Source: JAEUIG01 sp046349775
GTDB lineage: Bacteria; Planctomycetota; Planctomycetia; Planctomycetales; Planctomycetaceae
Length of the DNA stretch: 37,685 bases
NCBI GenBank assembly: GCA_046349775.1
Contig: JAXMBS010000052.1
Span: 1 to 37,685, forward strand
Direction: 5' to 3'
The position numbers were made by a program, and so were the translations under genes. The notes beneath the pieces were generated by a model. That model was not told where the DNA came from. It made no database searches and worked only from the letters and a program-made list of their open reading frames with translations. Every line of letters starts with the position of its first letter. Within the stretch, counting starts at the first letter, position 1. Positions 9,505 to 19,485 of the stretch are shown here, piece after piece.

Positions 9505-10441
9505 GTGTCCCAGACATCAACCATCACGTTCGGCCAGGCGGAGCGCGACGCGGCGGCGCGGCTGATCGACCTGGCGCTCGCCGAAGACCTTGGCGATCGC
9601 GGCGACATCACGACAAAGCTGATGATCCCGCCCACCGCGTCGGGAACGGTGCATCTCGTCGCGCGGCAGTCGGGCGACTCAGCGGGTACGATCAGCGCTG
9701 GTCTTCGCCGAGGTCGATCCGCGTGTCACGATCAGGGAATGCACGCACGACGGCGCACTGCTGACGCCGGGAGAGCGCGTGGCCACGCTCAACGGTCCGA
9801 CTGCGTCGCTGCTCACCGGCGAGCGGACTGCGCTGAACTTCGTCACGCATCTGTCCGGCATCGCCACGCTGACGCAGCGCTTTGTTGAGGCAGCCGCCGG
9901 CGGCAAGGCGGTCATTCTCGATACGCGCAAAACACTTCCCGGCTGGCGCGTGCTCCAAAAGTACGCGGTCCGCTGTGGCGGCGGGACGAATCACCGCCTG
10001 GGCTTGTACGACGGCATTTTGATTAAGGACAACCATCTGGCGGCACGGTACGGGGCACGCACCGGCCAGCCGCCCGCGAGCGAATCGTCTCGCTCATTTC
10101 AGGTCCGACCGCTGTCGATTGCCGTCGAGGAGGCGCGCGCCCGTGCTCCCGCCGGCATGCGGATCGAGATCGAAGTCGATTCGCTGGAGCAGTTGCAGGA
10201 TGCTCTGCACGCCAGGCCGGACATCATCCTGCTGGACAACTTCACGCCGGAACGCATGCGCGAAGCCGTCGCCGCGCGAGATCAGCAGTCCCGCGAGACG
10301 TTGCTGGAAGCCTCCGGCGGCGTGAACCTCGACACGATTGCCAGGATTGCCGCCACTGGAGTGGACTTCATCAGCATCGGTGCCCTGACGCACTCGGCCC
10401 CGGTGCTCGACCTCGCCTTTGATTGGGAATCCGCACGGTGA
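9505..10441 (+). CDS. nadC: Nicotinate-nucleotide pyrophosphorylase (quinolinate phosphoribosyltransferase), one frameshift
   Basis: NadC converts quinolinate and PRPP to nicotinate mononucleotide, CO2 and PPi in de novo NAD synthesis. The start is taken at the GTG at 9505. The N-terminal part gives LIDLALAEDLGDRGDITTKL. After a one-base shift near 9680-9700 the second frame gives VFAEVDPRVTIRECTHDGAL, NGPTASLLTGERTALNFVTHL, DTRKTLPGWR, KYAVRCGGGTNHRLGLYDGI, IKDNH, EIEVDSLEQL, IILLDNF, LEASGGVNLD and FISIGALTHSAP. All substrate-binding motifs are present. About 20 extra residues follow IKDNH (from AARYGARTGQ to SFQVRPLS) compared with the usual length. The single indel in an otherwise perfect housekeeping gene is probably a sequence error. 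Confidence 0.93.
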
Positions 10442-10587
10442 CTGCGGGTTACCTGTCCGGCGCACCCGGGCGCGGCCGTCGCAGCGTGTTCATGCCGCTC
10501 CTGGCCGGCGTCGACAAACTGGCAGCCCGCGATATCTTCGACGACATCTGCGCCATTCTCGACGCCAACGCCGAAATCGAAGCCTGA
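10438..10587 (+). CDS. Possible 49-residue protein overlapping the nadC stop
   Basis: A GTG at 10438 overlaps the nadC stop codon (GTGA). It opens a 49-residue frame whose second half (FMPLLAGVDKLAARDIFDDI, CAILDANAEIEA) looks protein-like, with normal codon bias. I do not recognise it. It could be a small coupled gene or the remnant of a longer one. Evidence is composition and the overlap only. Confidence 0.3.
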   Translation: MTAGYLSGAPGRGRRSVFMPLLAGVDKLAARDIFDDICAILDANAEIEA

Positions 10588-10616
10588 TCTTATCCACCAC
10601 GAAGTCAGAGCATTTG

Positions 10617-10679
10617 GCCACCGAGTTCACGGAGTTCACCGAGAGAAATGGGCTCACTCTCCTCAGTGTCCTCGGTGGC
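10617..10679 (+). repeat. Intergenic inverted repeat, stem-loop
   Basis: GCCACCGAG at 10617-10625 pairs with CTCGGTGGC at 10671-10679. The arms extend imperfectly inwards (TTCACGGAG against CTCCTCAGTGT). The element lies between nadC and the sialidase-like gene. It looks like a dispersed planctomycete intergenic repeat and has no T-run, so it is not a classical intrinsic terminator. Confidence 0.55.
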
Positions 10680-10779
10680 TAAAGATTTGAACGGTACCCA
10701 TGTAAGGTGATTCGGCACGTGCATCATCCGGCCGATCGCGACCCACTAGCAGCCATCCACGACCAACTCTTCTTTCCCC

Positions 10780-11886
10780 ATGCCCTCTGTCCTCGTCACC
10801 GGCCACGTCTACAAGAATCCCAAGCCCTATCTCCGGGCTATCCACGCTTGGCATCCGTCGATCGTGCGACTTGACGACGGCGAGCTTGTGGCCGCTTTTG
10901 ATCTCGGCCAGGGCGCCGAGAGCTGCGACTATCGCACCTGGTCCTCGCGCTCCCGCGACGACGGACAGACGTGGACCCCGCCGACGCGCCTGCTCGCCGA
11001 CGATCCTGCCGCGACCCGTCCCTCCACCCACCTGATCCGGCTCGGCCTCACCCGCTCCGGCGAGATGACCGGCTACGGTGCGCGCCACTTCCGCGACCGC
11101 CCCGACGAAGGTCTCGTCAACCGCGACAACCTCGGCTACGGCGACATGGAACTGTTTCTCATGCGCAGCCGCGACCGGGGACACACCTGGACCGCGCCCG
11201 TCACCATTACGCCGCCGCTCGTCGGCCCGGCCTTCGAGCATTGTCACAGCATCGTCGAACTCAGCGACGGACGCTGGCTCGCCCCCACCTCCACCTGGCG
11301 CGGCTGGAACGGCGAAGAGCCTAACGGCATGCAATGCGTCGCCTTCGTCTCGCACGACCGCGGCCAGTCGTGGCCCGAATACCTCACCCTCGCCAACCGC
11401 TCTCACGAAAAAGTGATCTGCTGGGAGGTCTCGCTCATCGAACTGCAGCGAGGCGGCTTGCTCTCCGTCGTCTGGTGCTTCGACGAAAAAACCGGCCGCA
11501 GCGCCCCCAACATGTACAGCTACTCCGCCGATGGCACGCACTTCACCCCGCCCACCGAGTGCGGTCTCCGCGGTGAAACGTGCAAGCTGCTCGCACTCGC
11601 CGATGGCCGCATCCTCGCCCTGTACCGCCGCCTCAATCCCGCCGGACTCTGGGCACAGGTCGTCACGATCGAGAACGGCCGCTGGATCAACCACGAAGAA
11701 GCCGTCGTCTGGCAGGGCCCTACCTCCGGCATGCACGGCCAGCGCAACTCCAGCGACGAACTCAGCGGCTTGAAGTTCGGTTTCCCCCAGATGGTCCAGG
11801 TCCCGAGTGGCGACGTCCTCGCCATCTTCTGGTGCGTCGAAGACTGCCAGCACGTCATCCGCTGGGTGCGCCTGCGCGTCACGTGA
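10780..11886 (+). CDS. Sialidase-like BNR/Asp-box beta-propeller protein
   Basis: The intact 368-residue protein starts at the ATG at 10780. Three Asp-boxes of the S-x-D-x-G-x-(T/S)-W type are visible: SRDDGQTW (residues 58-65), SRDRGHTW (130-137) and SHDRGQSW (191-198). They are spaced as in a six-bladed sialidase propeller. HPSIVRLDDGELVAAF near the N-terminus and SIVELSDGRWLAPTSTW are typical blade strands. No signal peptide is seen, so it may be cytoplasmic, or the true start may lie elsewhere. The family includes exo-alpha-sialidases and other glycoside-acting proteins; the specificity here is unknown. Upstream is an inverted repeat; downstream (11887-12013) is a short spacer. Confidence 0.82.
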   Translation: MPSVLVTGHVYKNPKPYLRAIHAWHPSIVRLDDGELVAAFDLGQGAESCDYRTWSSRSRDDGQTWTPPTRLLADDPAATRPSTHLIRLGLTRSGEMTGYGARHFRDRPDEGLVNRDNLGYGDMELFLMRSRDRGHTWTAPVTITPPLVGPAFEHCHSIVELSDGRWLAPTSTWRGWNGEEPNGMQCVAFVSHDRGQSWPEYLTLANRSHEKVICWEVSLIELQRGGLLSVVWCFDEKTGRSAPNMYSYSADGTHFTPPTECGLRGETCKLLALADGRILALYRRLNPAGLWAQVVTIENGRWINHEEAVVWQGPTSGMHGQRNSSDELSGLKFGFPQMVQVPSGDVLAIFWCVEDCQHVIRWVRLRVT

Positions 11887-12013
11887 CGAGAGTCCAGGGA
11901 CGAATGACCAGTGTTGAGTGTTCAGACTGGGTGGCATGCTGCGACGTTGCGATGCCCACCGGCGCCCGTCGCTCCTTCACAATTGACCATTGACCATAAT
12001 CCATTAACAGCCA

Positions 12014-12307
12014 ATGCGCCTGACCCCCAAATCCGGCGGCCTCGCCCTTGCCGTCAAGGTCGTCCCCGGCGCCTCCCGCAACCGCATCGTCGGTCCCTAT
12101 GGTGACGGCCTCAAGATCACCGTCTCTGCTCCCCCCGAACGCGGCGCCGCCAACGACGCAGTCATCGAACTCCTCGCCACCGCGCTCCAGATCCCACGCT
12201 CCGACATCCAAATCCTCTCCGGCCACACGAATCCCCGCAAACAACTCCTGATCACCGGCCTTGCATCTGCAGAGATCGAAACCCGCCTCGCCACGCATCT
12301 TGCCTGA
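12014..12307 (+). CDS. DUF167/YggU family protein
   Basis: The 97-residue product shows the family pattern: LAVKVVPGASRNRIVGPYGD, LKITVSAPPERGAANDAVIE, LLATALQIPRSDIQILSGHT and RKQLLITGL. DUF167 proteins are small, conserved alpha/beta proteins with no established biochemical role. The start is the ATG at 12014 after a short AT-rich spacer (11980-12010). It is followed by 178 bp of spacer before pyruvate carboxylase. Confidence 0.9.
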   Translation: MRLTPKSGGLALAVKVVPGASRNRIVGPYGDGLKITVSAPPERGAANDAVIELLATALQIPRSDIQILSGHTNPRKQLLITGLASAEIETRLATHLA

Positions 12308-12485
12308 ACATCTTTCCTGGCCTCCTGCATTCCTGCCTTTCTTATCCAGCGTGTCGCCCATCGAGTGTCGTCTAGCGCCGTTCCCACGTTCCCAGCCGGT
12401 GGGAACTCTCCCCGCGACCGGTTAACATACCTCTCCGCATGCTGCCTGCGCCGGTGGTACGCGCAATCGGCCTGAACGGAGAACC

Positions 12486-15400
12486 ATGAAGAAGCTGCTC
12501 GTCGCCAACCGCAGTGAAATCGCCATCCGCGTCTTCCGCGCGGCGACCGAACTCGGCATCCCCACCGTCGCCATCTACGCCTACGAAGACCGCTTCGCCC
12601 TCCACCGCTTCAAGGCGGACGAGGCCTACCAGGTCGGCAAGCCCGGCGAGCCGATTCGCTCGTACCTCAACTACAACGCCATCGTCGACGTCGCGAAGCA
12701 GGCCGGCGTCGACGCGATCCACCCCGGGTATGGTTTCCTCTCAGAGAAGCCGGAGTTCGCCAAGGCGTGCGAAGACGCCGGCATCACGTTCGTCGGCCCC
12801 AGCGTGAAGCTGCTGCACCAGTTGGGTGACAAAACCGAAGCCCGGCACATCGCCATCGCGGCCGGTGTCCCCGTCCTCGGCGGCACGGCGACGGCGATCA
12901 AGGACGCGACAGACGGCGAGGCCGAAGCCAAAAAGCTCGGCTACCCCGTGATTCTCAAAGCGGCCCACGGCGGCGGCGGTCGCGGCATGCGCATCGTCGA
13001 GAAACCGGCCGACTTCAAGAAATCCTTCGAAGCCGCCCGCCAGGAATCGCTCACCGCCTTCGGCAGCCCCGACGTCTTCCTCGAGAAATACATCCGCCGC
13101 GCGCGGCACATCGAAGTCCAGATCCTCGGCGACAAGCACGGCAACATCGTCCACCTGCACGAGCGCGACTGCTCTGTCCAGCGTCGGCACCAGAAGGTCG
13201 TCGAAATCGCCCCCGCAGTGAACCTCACGCAGTCCGTGCGCGAAGCCCTGTTCGACGCCGCCGTCGCCATCGCGAAGCAGGTCGGCTACCAGAACGCCGG
13301 CACGATGGAGTTCCTGGTCGACGCCGACACCGACAAGTTCTTCTTCATCGAGTGCAACCCTCGCGTCCAGGTCGAGCACACCGTCACCGAAGAAGTGACC
13401 GGCATCGACATCGTCCGCGCGCAGATTCTCATCGCCCAGGGCAAGAAGCTCACCGATCCCGAGCTCGACATCGGCGACCAGAGCCAGATCCACACCGTCG
13501 GCTTCGCCCTCCAGTGCCGCGTCACCACCGAAGACCCCTCCAACGGTTTCGTCCCCGATTACGGCCGTATCTCCCACTACCGCTCCGCCGCCGGCATGGG
13601 CATCCGCCTCGACGCCGGCACCGCGTTCAGCGGCGCGTACGTCCAGCCGTACTACGACTCGCTGCTCGTCAAAGTCACCGCCCGCGCGCGGCGCTTCCCC
13701 GACGCCGTTGCCCGCATGGAGCGCTCGCTCCACGAATTCCGTATCCGCGGCGTGAAGTCGAACATCCCGTTCCTGCACAACCTCCTGCAGCATCCCAAGT
13801 TTCTCGCCGGCCAGTGCACCACCACCTTCATTGATGACACGCCCGTCCTGTTCGACTTCCCCGAACGCAAGGATCGTGCGACCAAGCTCCTCACGTTCGT
13901 CGGCGAGACGATCGTCAACGGCAACCCCCTCGTAAAGGATCGACCCAAAGCGACGCGTCGCGCCCCGGCGCCGGTGCCGAAAGTCGATTTGACGCAGCCG
14001 CGTCCCGCCGGCACCCGCGACAAGCTCAAGGAACTCGGCGCGAAGAAGTTCGCCCAGTGGGTCCTCGAGCAGAAGCCCCTGCTCATCACCGACACCACCT
14101 TCCGTGACGCGCACCAGTCGCTGCTCGCGACCCGCATGCGCACGCACGATCTCCTCCAGATCGCCGACGTCTACTCCTACCGCCTCCCGCAGCTCTTCTC
14201 CCTCGAAATGTGGGGCGGCGCCACGTTCGATACCTCCATGCGGTTCCTCAAGGAGTGTCCCTGGGCCCGCCTCACCCAGATGCGCGAGCGCTGCCCGAAC
14301 ATCCTCTTCCAGATGCTGCTCCGCGCCTCCAACGCCGTCGGCTACACCAACTACCCCGACAACGTCGTCCGCGCCTTCGTGAGGACCGCCGCTGAGTCCG
14401 GCATGGACGTCTTCCGCGTGTTCGACTGCCTCAATTGGGAACCGAACATGCGCGTCGCCATCGACGCCGTGCTCGACACCGGCGCCCTCTGCGAAGCCGC
14501 GATCTGCTACTCCGGCGACATCACGAACCCGCACCGCACCAAGTACGACCTCAAGTACTACCTCAAGCTCGCCAGGCAGCTCGAAAAGCAGGGCGCCCAC
14601 CTCCTCGCGATCAAGGACATGGCCGGCCTCTGCAAGCCCGAAGCCGCCGCCACGCTGATCACCGCCCTCCGCCAGGAAGTCGGCATCCCCATCCACTTCC
14701 ACACGCACGACACCGCCGGCATCCAGGCCGCCTCGATCCTCAAGGGCGCCGACGTCGGCCTGCACATCGCCGACGCCGCCATGGCCCCCATGTCCGGCGG
14801 CACCTCGCAGGTCAACCTCAACACCCTCGCCGAAGCCCTCCGCTTCCAGCCCCGCGACACCGGCCTCGACACCGCCGCTCTCGACGCCGTCTCCGAATAC
14901 TGGCGCTGCGTCCGCGAGTTCTACACCCCCTTCGAAAGCATCACCCTCCCCGGCACCGCCGACCTCTACAGCCACGAAATGCCCGGCGGACAGTACACCA
15001 ACCTCTACGAGCAGGCCCGCGCCCTCGGCCTCGCCGAACGCTGGACCGAAGTCTGCAAGGTCTACGCCGATGTCAACCAGATGTTCGGCGACATCGTCAA
15101 AGTCACGCCGACCTCCAAATCCGTCGGCGACATGGCCCTGTTCATGGTCGCCAACAATCTCACGACCGACGACGTCGTCAATGGCGAGCGCGACCTCGCC
15201 TTCCCCGAATCGGTCATCGACCTCCTCAGCGGCGCGATGGGCCAGCCCCCCGGCGGCTTCCCGGAAAAAGTGAAGGCCCGCATCGTCGGCAATCGCCCGT
15301 CCTTCACCGGCCGCCCCGGCGAAACCCTTCCCGATGCCGACTTCGCCGAAGCGGCGAAAAAACTCGAAGCCCGGCTCGGTAACCCGCCGTCGCCGCAGGA

Positions 15401-15915
15401 GGTCCTCTCGCAGATCCTCTACCCCAAGGTCCACGACGACTTCGTCGCCCACACCCGCCTACAGCGACACCAGCGGCCTCCCCACCCCCGTCTTCTTCTA
15501 CGGCATGCAGCCGCAGGAGGAGTTCTCGGTCGACATCGAGCCGGGGAAGACGCTGATCACGAAGTTCATCACCGTCGGCGGCCCCCATCCCGACGGCACC
15601 CGCACCGTCTTCTTCGAGCTCAACGGCCAGCCCCGCGACGTCAACGTCAATGACAAGTCGCTGAAGCCACGGCGCCGAAGAACCTCAAGGCCGAGCCGAC
15701 GACCCCACCCACGTCCCCGCCCGGCTCCCCGGCATGGTCGTCAGCGTCGCCGTGAAAGAAGGCGACACCGTCCGCAAAGGCCAGCCGCTGCTGACCATCG
15801 AAGCCATGAAAATGCAGAGCACGTTGCAGGCCGACCGCGACGGCAAGATCGTCCAGTTGCCGTGAAGCCCGGCAGCCAGGTGGAAACCGGCGATCTATCG
15901 TTGACGCCCGAGTGA
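12486..15915 (+). CDS. pyc: Pyruvate carboxylase, frameshifted near the C-terminus
   Basis: This is a full-length biotin-dependent pyruvate carboxylase (about 1,140 residues when reconstructed). It makes oxaloacetate from pyruvate, ATP and bicarbonate to refill the TCA cycle and feed gluconeogenesis. The biotin carboxylase domain comes first (KKLLVANRSEIAIRVFRA, the Gly-rich loop AAHGGGGRGMRIV, FIECNPRVQVEHTVTEEVTG). The carboxyltransferase domain follows (LLITDTTFRDAHQSLLATRM, FRVFDCLNWEPNM, the Lys of AIKDMAGLCKP, FHTHDTAG). The biotin carrier domain is last, with EAMKM and the biotin-acceptor Lys codon at 15809-15811. The frame is clean from 12486 to about 15455. It then shifts near 15455-15465 (to AYSDTSGLPTPVFFYG), near 15670-15700, and near 15864 (to VKPGSQVETGDL). 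These indels in C/G-rich runs look like sequence errors. The ATG at 12486 follows a GGAG. Confidence 0.95.
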
Positions 15916-16063
15916 CCATATCAATCCAGCATCTTTCCAATAACCGGCAGGTCTTACCGCACGACGCCGAAACGACGCGGCTCATTGAGACAATTTCCGG
16001 GCGTCGGTAGCCGTCATACTATCCTGTGCGTGACAACGGTACGCGCCTTGCCTAGGCGACAAC

Positions 16064-18337
16064 ATGGCCAAATTCACCGTCGACACACACCTGTTCCGCG
16101 AGCTCGGCGAATTGCTCGTTGGCCGGGATTCGACGCGCTCGTGGAACTCATCAAGAACTCGTACGACGCGGACGCGACGGTCGTCACGATCTACGGAGAA
16201 AACCTCGGTCGACCTGGCGGAACGATACTAATCAGCGATGATGGTATCGGTATGACTGAAAAGGCATTTGCGGCCGGCTTTCTGCGCATCGCGTCTCGCG
16301 TCAAGGAAGTCGGCGATCGGAGGTCACCAGTTTTCAAACGACGGTATACCGGGCGTGAAAGGTGTAGGTCGTCTAGCTGCCCAGAAGCTCGCGTGGAGGC
16401 TAGCTATTACTTCGATCCCAGCCTGAGGTCTGCGACAAAGCTGAGCCAATCCAGGCCGCGATCGACTGGAGAAAATCGATGAGTGTGAAACGCTCGATGA
16501 TGAAGGCATCGACGACGCGATCTCAATCGAGAGTGTGGATTCTGACGATCCGTCTGGAACCAAGATCGAATTGCGGCGACTTCGGGGCAAATGGACCCCG
16601 ACCGAACGAACTAGGGTAATCCACGAAGTGACCACCTTCCGGCCACCGCCGGTACTCATTCAAGTGTCAAGCCGCCTTACACAACGGGATCTTTTGTTCG
16701 ATCAACCGACCGTTCATGACGTAAACGCACAGCGCGATCCAGGATTCACGATTCGCTTAGAAGGTGACTTCGATGTCGGCGAAGAACATTGGAGTGCGGT
16801 GGCAGAGGTTGCTGACTGGATCTTAGAGATTAAGGCGGACAACGCTCGACAACGCGTGTCTTATTTAATCACTCCAACAAAGTCGTTCTTGAAGGATCAC
16901 CCAAAGGCTGAGCAACACGACTTTGAGTGGGACTCGCCGCAATTAGACTATATTCCAAGCTTTCATGCTCGCATTTTGATTCGGGACGGCAGAGAGGATC
17001 TTTCCGCGCATCAGCGCGCTTGGTTCACACGTAGTGCGGGCGTTCGCATATATATGGAAGGCTTTCGCGTTCTTCCATATGGTGATACGGGTGACGACTG
17101 GCTCGAGCTCGACTTCGATTATTCACGTCGACAGCGGAGTCTTCGCTTCCTTTCGAACGCACCTTTTGATTTGCAGCGATTTGGTGCCACTGATCAGGAC
17201 TTTGGTCTTCACACTCGTCGCAATACTTCATATTTCGGCGCCGTCTTTCTCACAATGCGCGGCGCTGCCGAGCTCAACATGCTCGTCAACCGTGAAGGCT
17301 TTATTCCCAATGCCGCATTTCTAAGCCTGAAGCACATCGTGCGCACCGGGATCGATCTCTCAGTGCGCGTCAAGGCCTACGAAACCGGTGCTGACCGTCA
17401 AAAGTGGCGCGATCAGCGCTCGACTGAACGGACAAGTGCAGTTCCTGAACGCATGAAGCTCCGCGAGGCTGCCGAGCAGTCCGTGACGCAAGCAAAGGAA
17501 TTAGCCCAGCAGGCGAGAGTCGCTGCAGCCGCTGGGGATGTACGCAAGGCGGAGCGCCTGATCGAATCAGCAGGAAAGGAGATTGTGCAAAGCACTTCCC
17601 TCGCCGGAGAACTCGTTTCTGACAGGTCAATCCTCCAGATACTCGCTGGGGTCGGCCTGCAAATGGCGGCGTTTGTCCACGAGATGAATGCACTCCTCGG
17701 AATGGCGAGCGCGGTCGAAGCATCGCTCATCTCGCTAAAAGTATCGGCGACTCTTGGTCCAGACGGTCGAAAGCAACTTGCCAAGCTATCGCAGAGCATG
17801 GGCGACTTGCGACGAGTCGTTGAGCGGCAAGCATCGTATTTGAAAGATGTTACATCACCGGATTCTCGTAGGCGACGGTCGCGCCAGCGACTTCATGACC
17901 GATTTGATGCTGCCTTGAAACTTGTGGCCCGTGCAGCGGATAAGCGCAACATAACTATAGCAAATGCTATTCCGCAGGAGATCAAATCGCCTCCGATGTT
18001 TCCAGCCGAACTTACAGTCGTGTTCTCAAACTTGCTCTCGAATGCGATTAAAGCCTGCAGGCGGAACGGAGACATTCAAGCGAAAGCGCGCACATTGTCG
18101 AGCGGTGTCGTCGAGTTGACCATTCAAAATACTGGTGCTCGGGTGAATTTGAGGGATGCCGAAAAGTGGTTTCTTCCATTCAGATCGACGACTGTAGAGG
18201 CGGACCCGGTACTGGGTCAAGGCATGGGAATGGGCTTGCCAATTGTACGCAATATCCTCGAGGAATACGGTGCAACGATCTGCTTTACAACACCCACTGG
18301 TGCGTTTTCCACATCTGTTAAGATTGCATTCCCATAG
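16064..18337 (+). CDS. Dual GHKL-ATPase protein: MORC/Hsp90-like module plus histidine-kinase-like core
   Basis: The start is the ATG at 16064 (MAKFTVDTHLFRELGELLVG). The first module is a GHKL ATPase of the MORC/Hsp90 type: ALVELIKNSYDADATVV (Asn box), ILISDDGIGM (DxGxG-like box), then KGVGRLAAQKLAWRLAI (lid/K-G motif). It needs four or so single-base shifts between 16125 and 16480. From 16535 the frame is clean. A long middle region follows, then an Ala-rich coiled coil (about 17455-17570). A histidine-kinase-like H-box comes next (QMAAFVHEMNALLG, His codon 17678-17680), with a C-terminal ATPase: SNLLSNAIKACRRNGD (N box), a weak G1 (QNTGARVN, lacking the usual Asp), WFLPFRST (F box) and GQGMGMGLPIVRNILEEYGA (G2). 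The total is about 758 residues. No membrane segment is seen, so it should be cytoplasmic. A receiver-like gene follows 11 bp later. It is probably a signalling ATPase of the cassette; the input is unknown. Confidence 0.78.
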
Positions 18338-18348
18338 GAGCGTGTTCG

Positions 18349-19455
18349 GTGTCACGCGATGACGTCTCGCCAACGGTACTGTTTGTTGATGACGAACAGG
18401 AGACTCTGACTGCGCTAGCAGATCAGGTGCGGTCTGCTGGTGCGAATAGATGCGAGGTAATCTCGCCCGAGGATCTTGATGATGACGCGCTCAGGTCCAC
18501 TGATTTAGTCGTTGTGGATTTCACGCTTGACGCATGGATAGACCGAATCGAAACAGACGTGCCGTACTTGATGCCGATTAACGGCATCGCGCTGAGCGCC
18601 GTCCTGCGCGAACAATGCCACAGGCTGGATTCGGCTCCCCCCACGGGATTTGCGCTGATTACCGGTAAGCCGGACGCTGTTTCGTCTGCCCCAGGTGAAT
18701 TACGCCCTCACGTCATTGCTCGGCTTTCCAATTTGGAATGGTTTTTTGAGAAGCAAGGCGAATTGGAGCTGAATGTTCAGCAGATTATTGAGCTCGCGAG
18801 AGCAATCCAAGGGCTGCCCGCAGAACTCTCTCAACAACTGGGCACCCTGGAGACGCTGCTTGCGCTGCTTGGAGTGCAAACGGATGTATTGAAGGATCGC
18901 TACGCCGACGCCGTGGAACGCTGCAGGCCGCCGCTTCACCACTTGTCACAGCAAAGCGGCGGACTCATCCTATTGCGCTGGCTCCTCCATCGCATTTTGC
19001 CTCATACATGCTTCTTGATTGACACGAGCACACTGGCTGCGCGTCTGCGCGTGACACCACGCTCACTCCATGGCGAACTCGACAGAGCATCTCCTTTATT
19101 GGACGCACTAAGCGCCTACAAGTATACCGGCCCATTGGCCAACTTCGATGGTCCACGGTGGTGGAGAAGTGGCGTGGAACAGTGGCTTTGGGAGATTACC
19201 GAAGGTCAATCCGCGAATGCTGATGCAATCTACAATGCATTATTCAGAGTCGGTGCAGTCGGTATCCAATCTCTTAATGTTGTCCGTCCCGTCGTGACTC
19301 TGGACAAGGATCTACGCCCGGAGCAGGATCTGTCAGCACGAGACGATGTCGTTGCCCTTCATCTCGACGATTGGCCGAGCTATGCCGAACCAGCATACAT
19401 GAGACGCGCATTACTGAAAGAGAATAGCCACTTGAAGATTTATGAAGTGCGCTGA
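18349..19455 (+). CDS. Receiver-domain-like protein with a long C-terminal extension
   Basis: The start is the GTG at 18349, with AGGAG overlapping the stop of the upstream gene. The 368-residue product begins with a receiver-like fold: TVLFVDDEQETLTALADQV (acidic pair Asp14/Asp15), DLVVVDFTLD with the candidate phospho-acceptor Asp57, then FALITGKPD with Thr105. The loop between Asp57 and Thr105 is longer than in ordinary receivers. The remaining 240 residues have no DNA-binding helix-turn-helix that I recognise. They include LLRWLLHRILPHTCFLIDTS and WWRSGVEQWLWEITEG. The protein is probably the partner of the histidine-kinase-like gene and would pass a phosphate or conformational signal to an unknown output domain. 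Confidence 0.65.
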   Translation: MSRDDVSPTVLFVDDEQETLTALADQVRSAGANRCEVISPEDLDDDALRSTDLVVVDFTLDAWIDRIETDVPYLMPINGIALSAVLREQCHRLDSAPPTGFALITGKPDAVSSAPGELRPHVIARLSNLEWFFEKQGELELNVQQIIELARAIQGLPAELSQQLGTLETLLALLGVQTDVLKDRYADAVERCRPPLHHLSQQSGGLILLRWLLHRILPHTCFLIDTSTLAARLRVTPRSLHGELDRASPLLDALSAYKYTGPLANFDGPRWWRSGVEQWLWEITEGQSANADAIYNALFRVGAVGIQSLNVVRPVVTLDKDLRPEQDLSARDDVVALHLDDWPSYAEPAYMRRALLKENSHLKIYEVR

Positions 19456-19485
19456 GGCAAGCGGCACATTCGGGGAGGCATCCGT

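Noticed and set aside
10663..11937. 424-codon minus-strand open frame over the sialidase-like gene
   Set aside because: The plus strand has three Asp-boxes and a full propeller; the antisense product is an Ala/Gly/Asp-rich shadow.
12741..15452. 903-codon open frame antisense to pyruvate carboxylase
   Set aside because: Its product is Gly/Val/Glu/Asp-rich without motifs. It mirrors the strong C-ending codon use of the real gene, which removes stop codons on the other strand.
15985..16022. TTGAGA and TACTAT as a sigma-70 promoter for the ATPase cassette
   Set aside because: The spacing between the two hexamers is about 26 bases, too long for a normal promoter.
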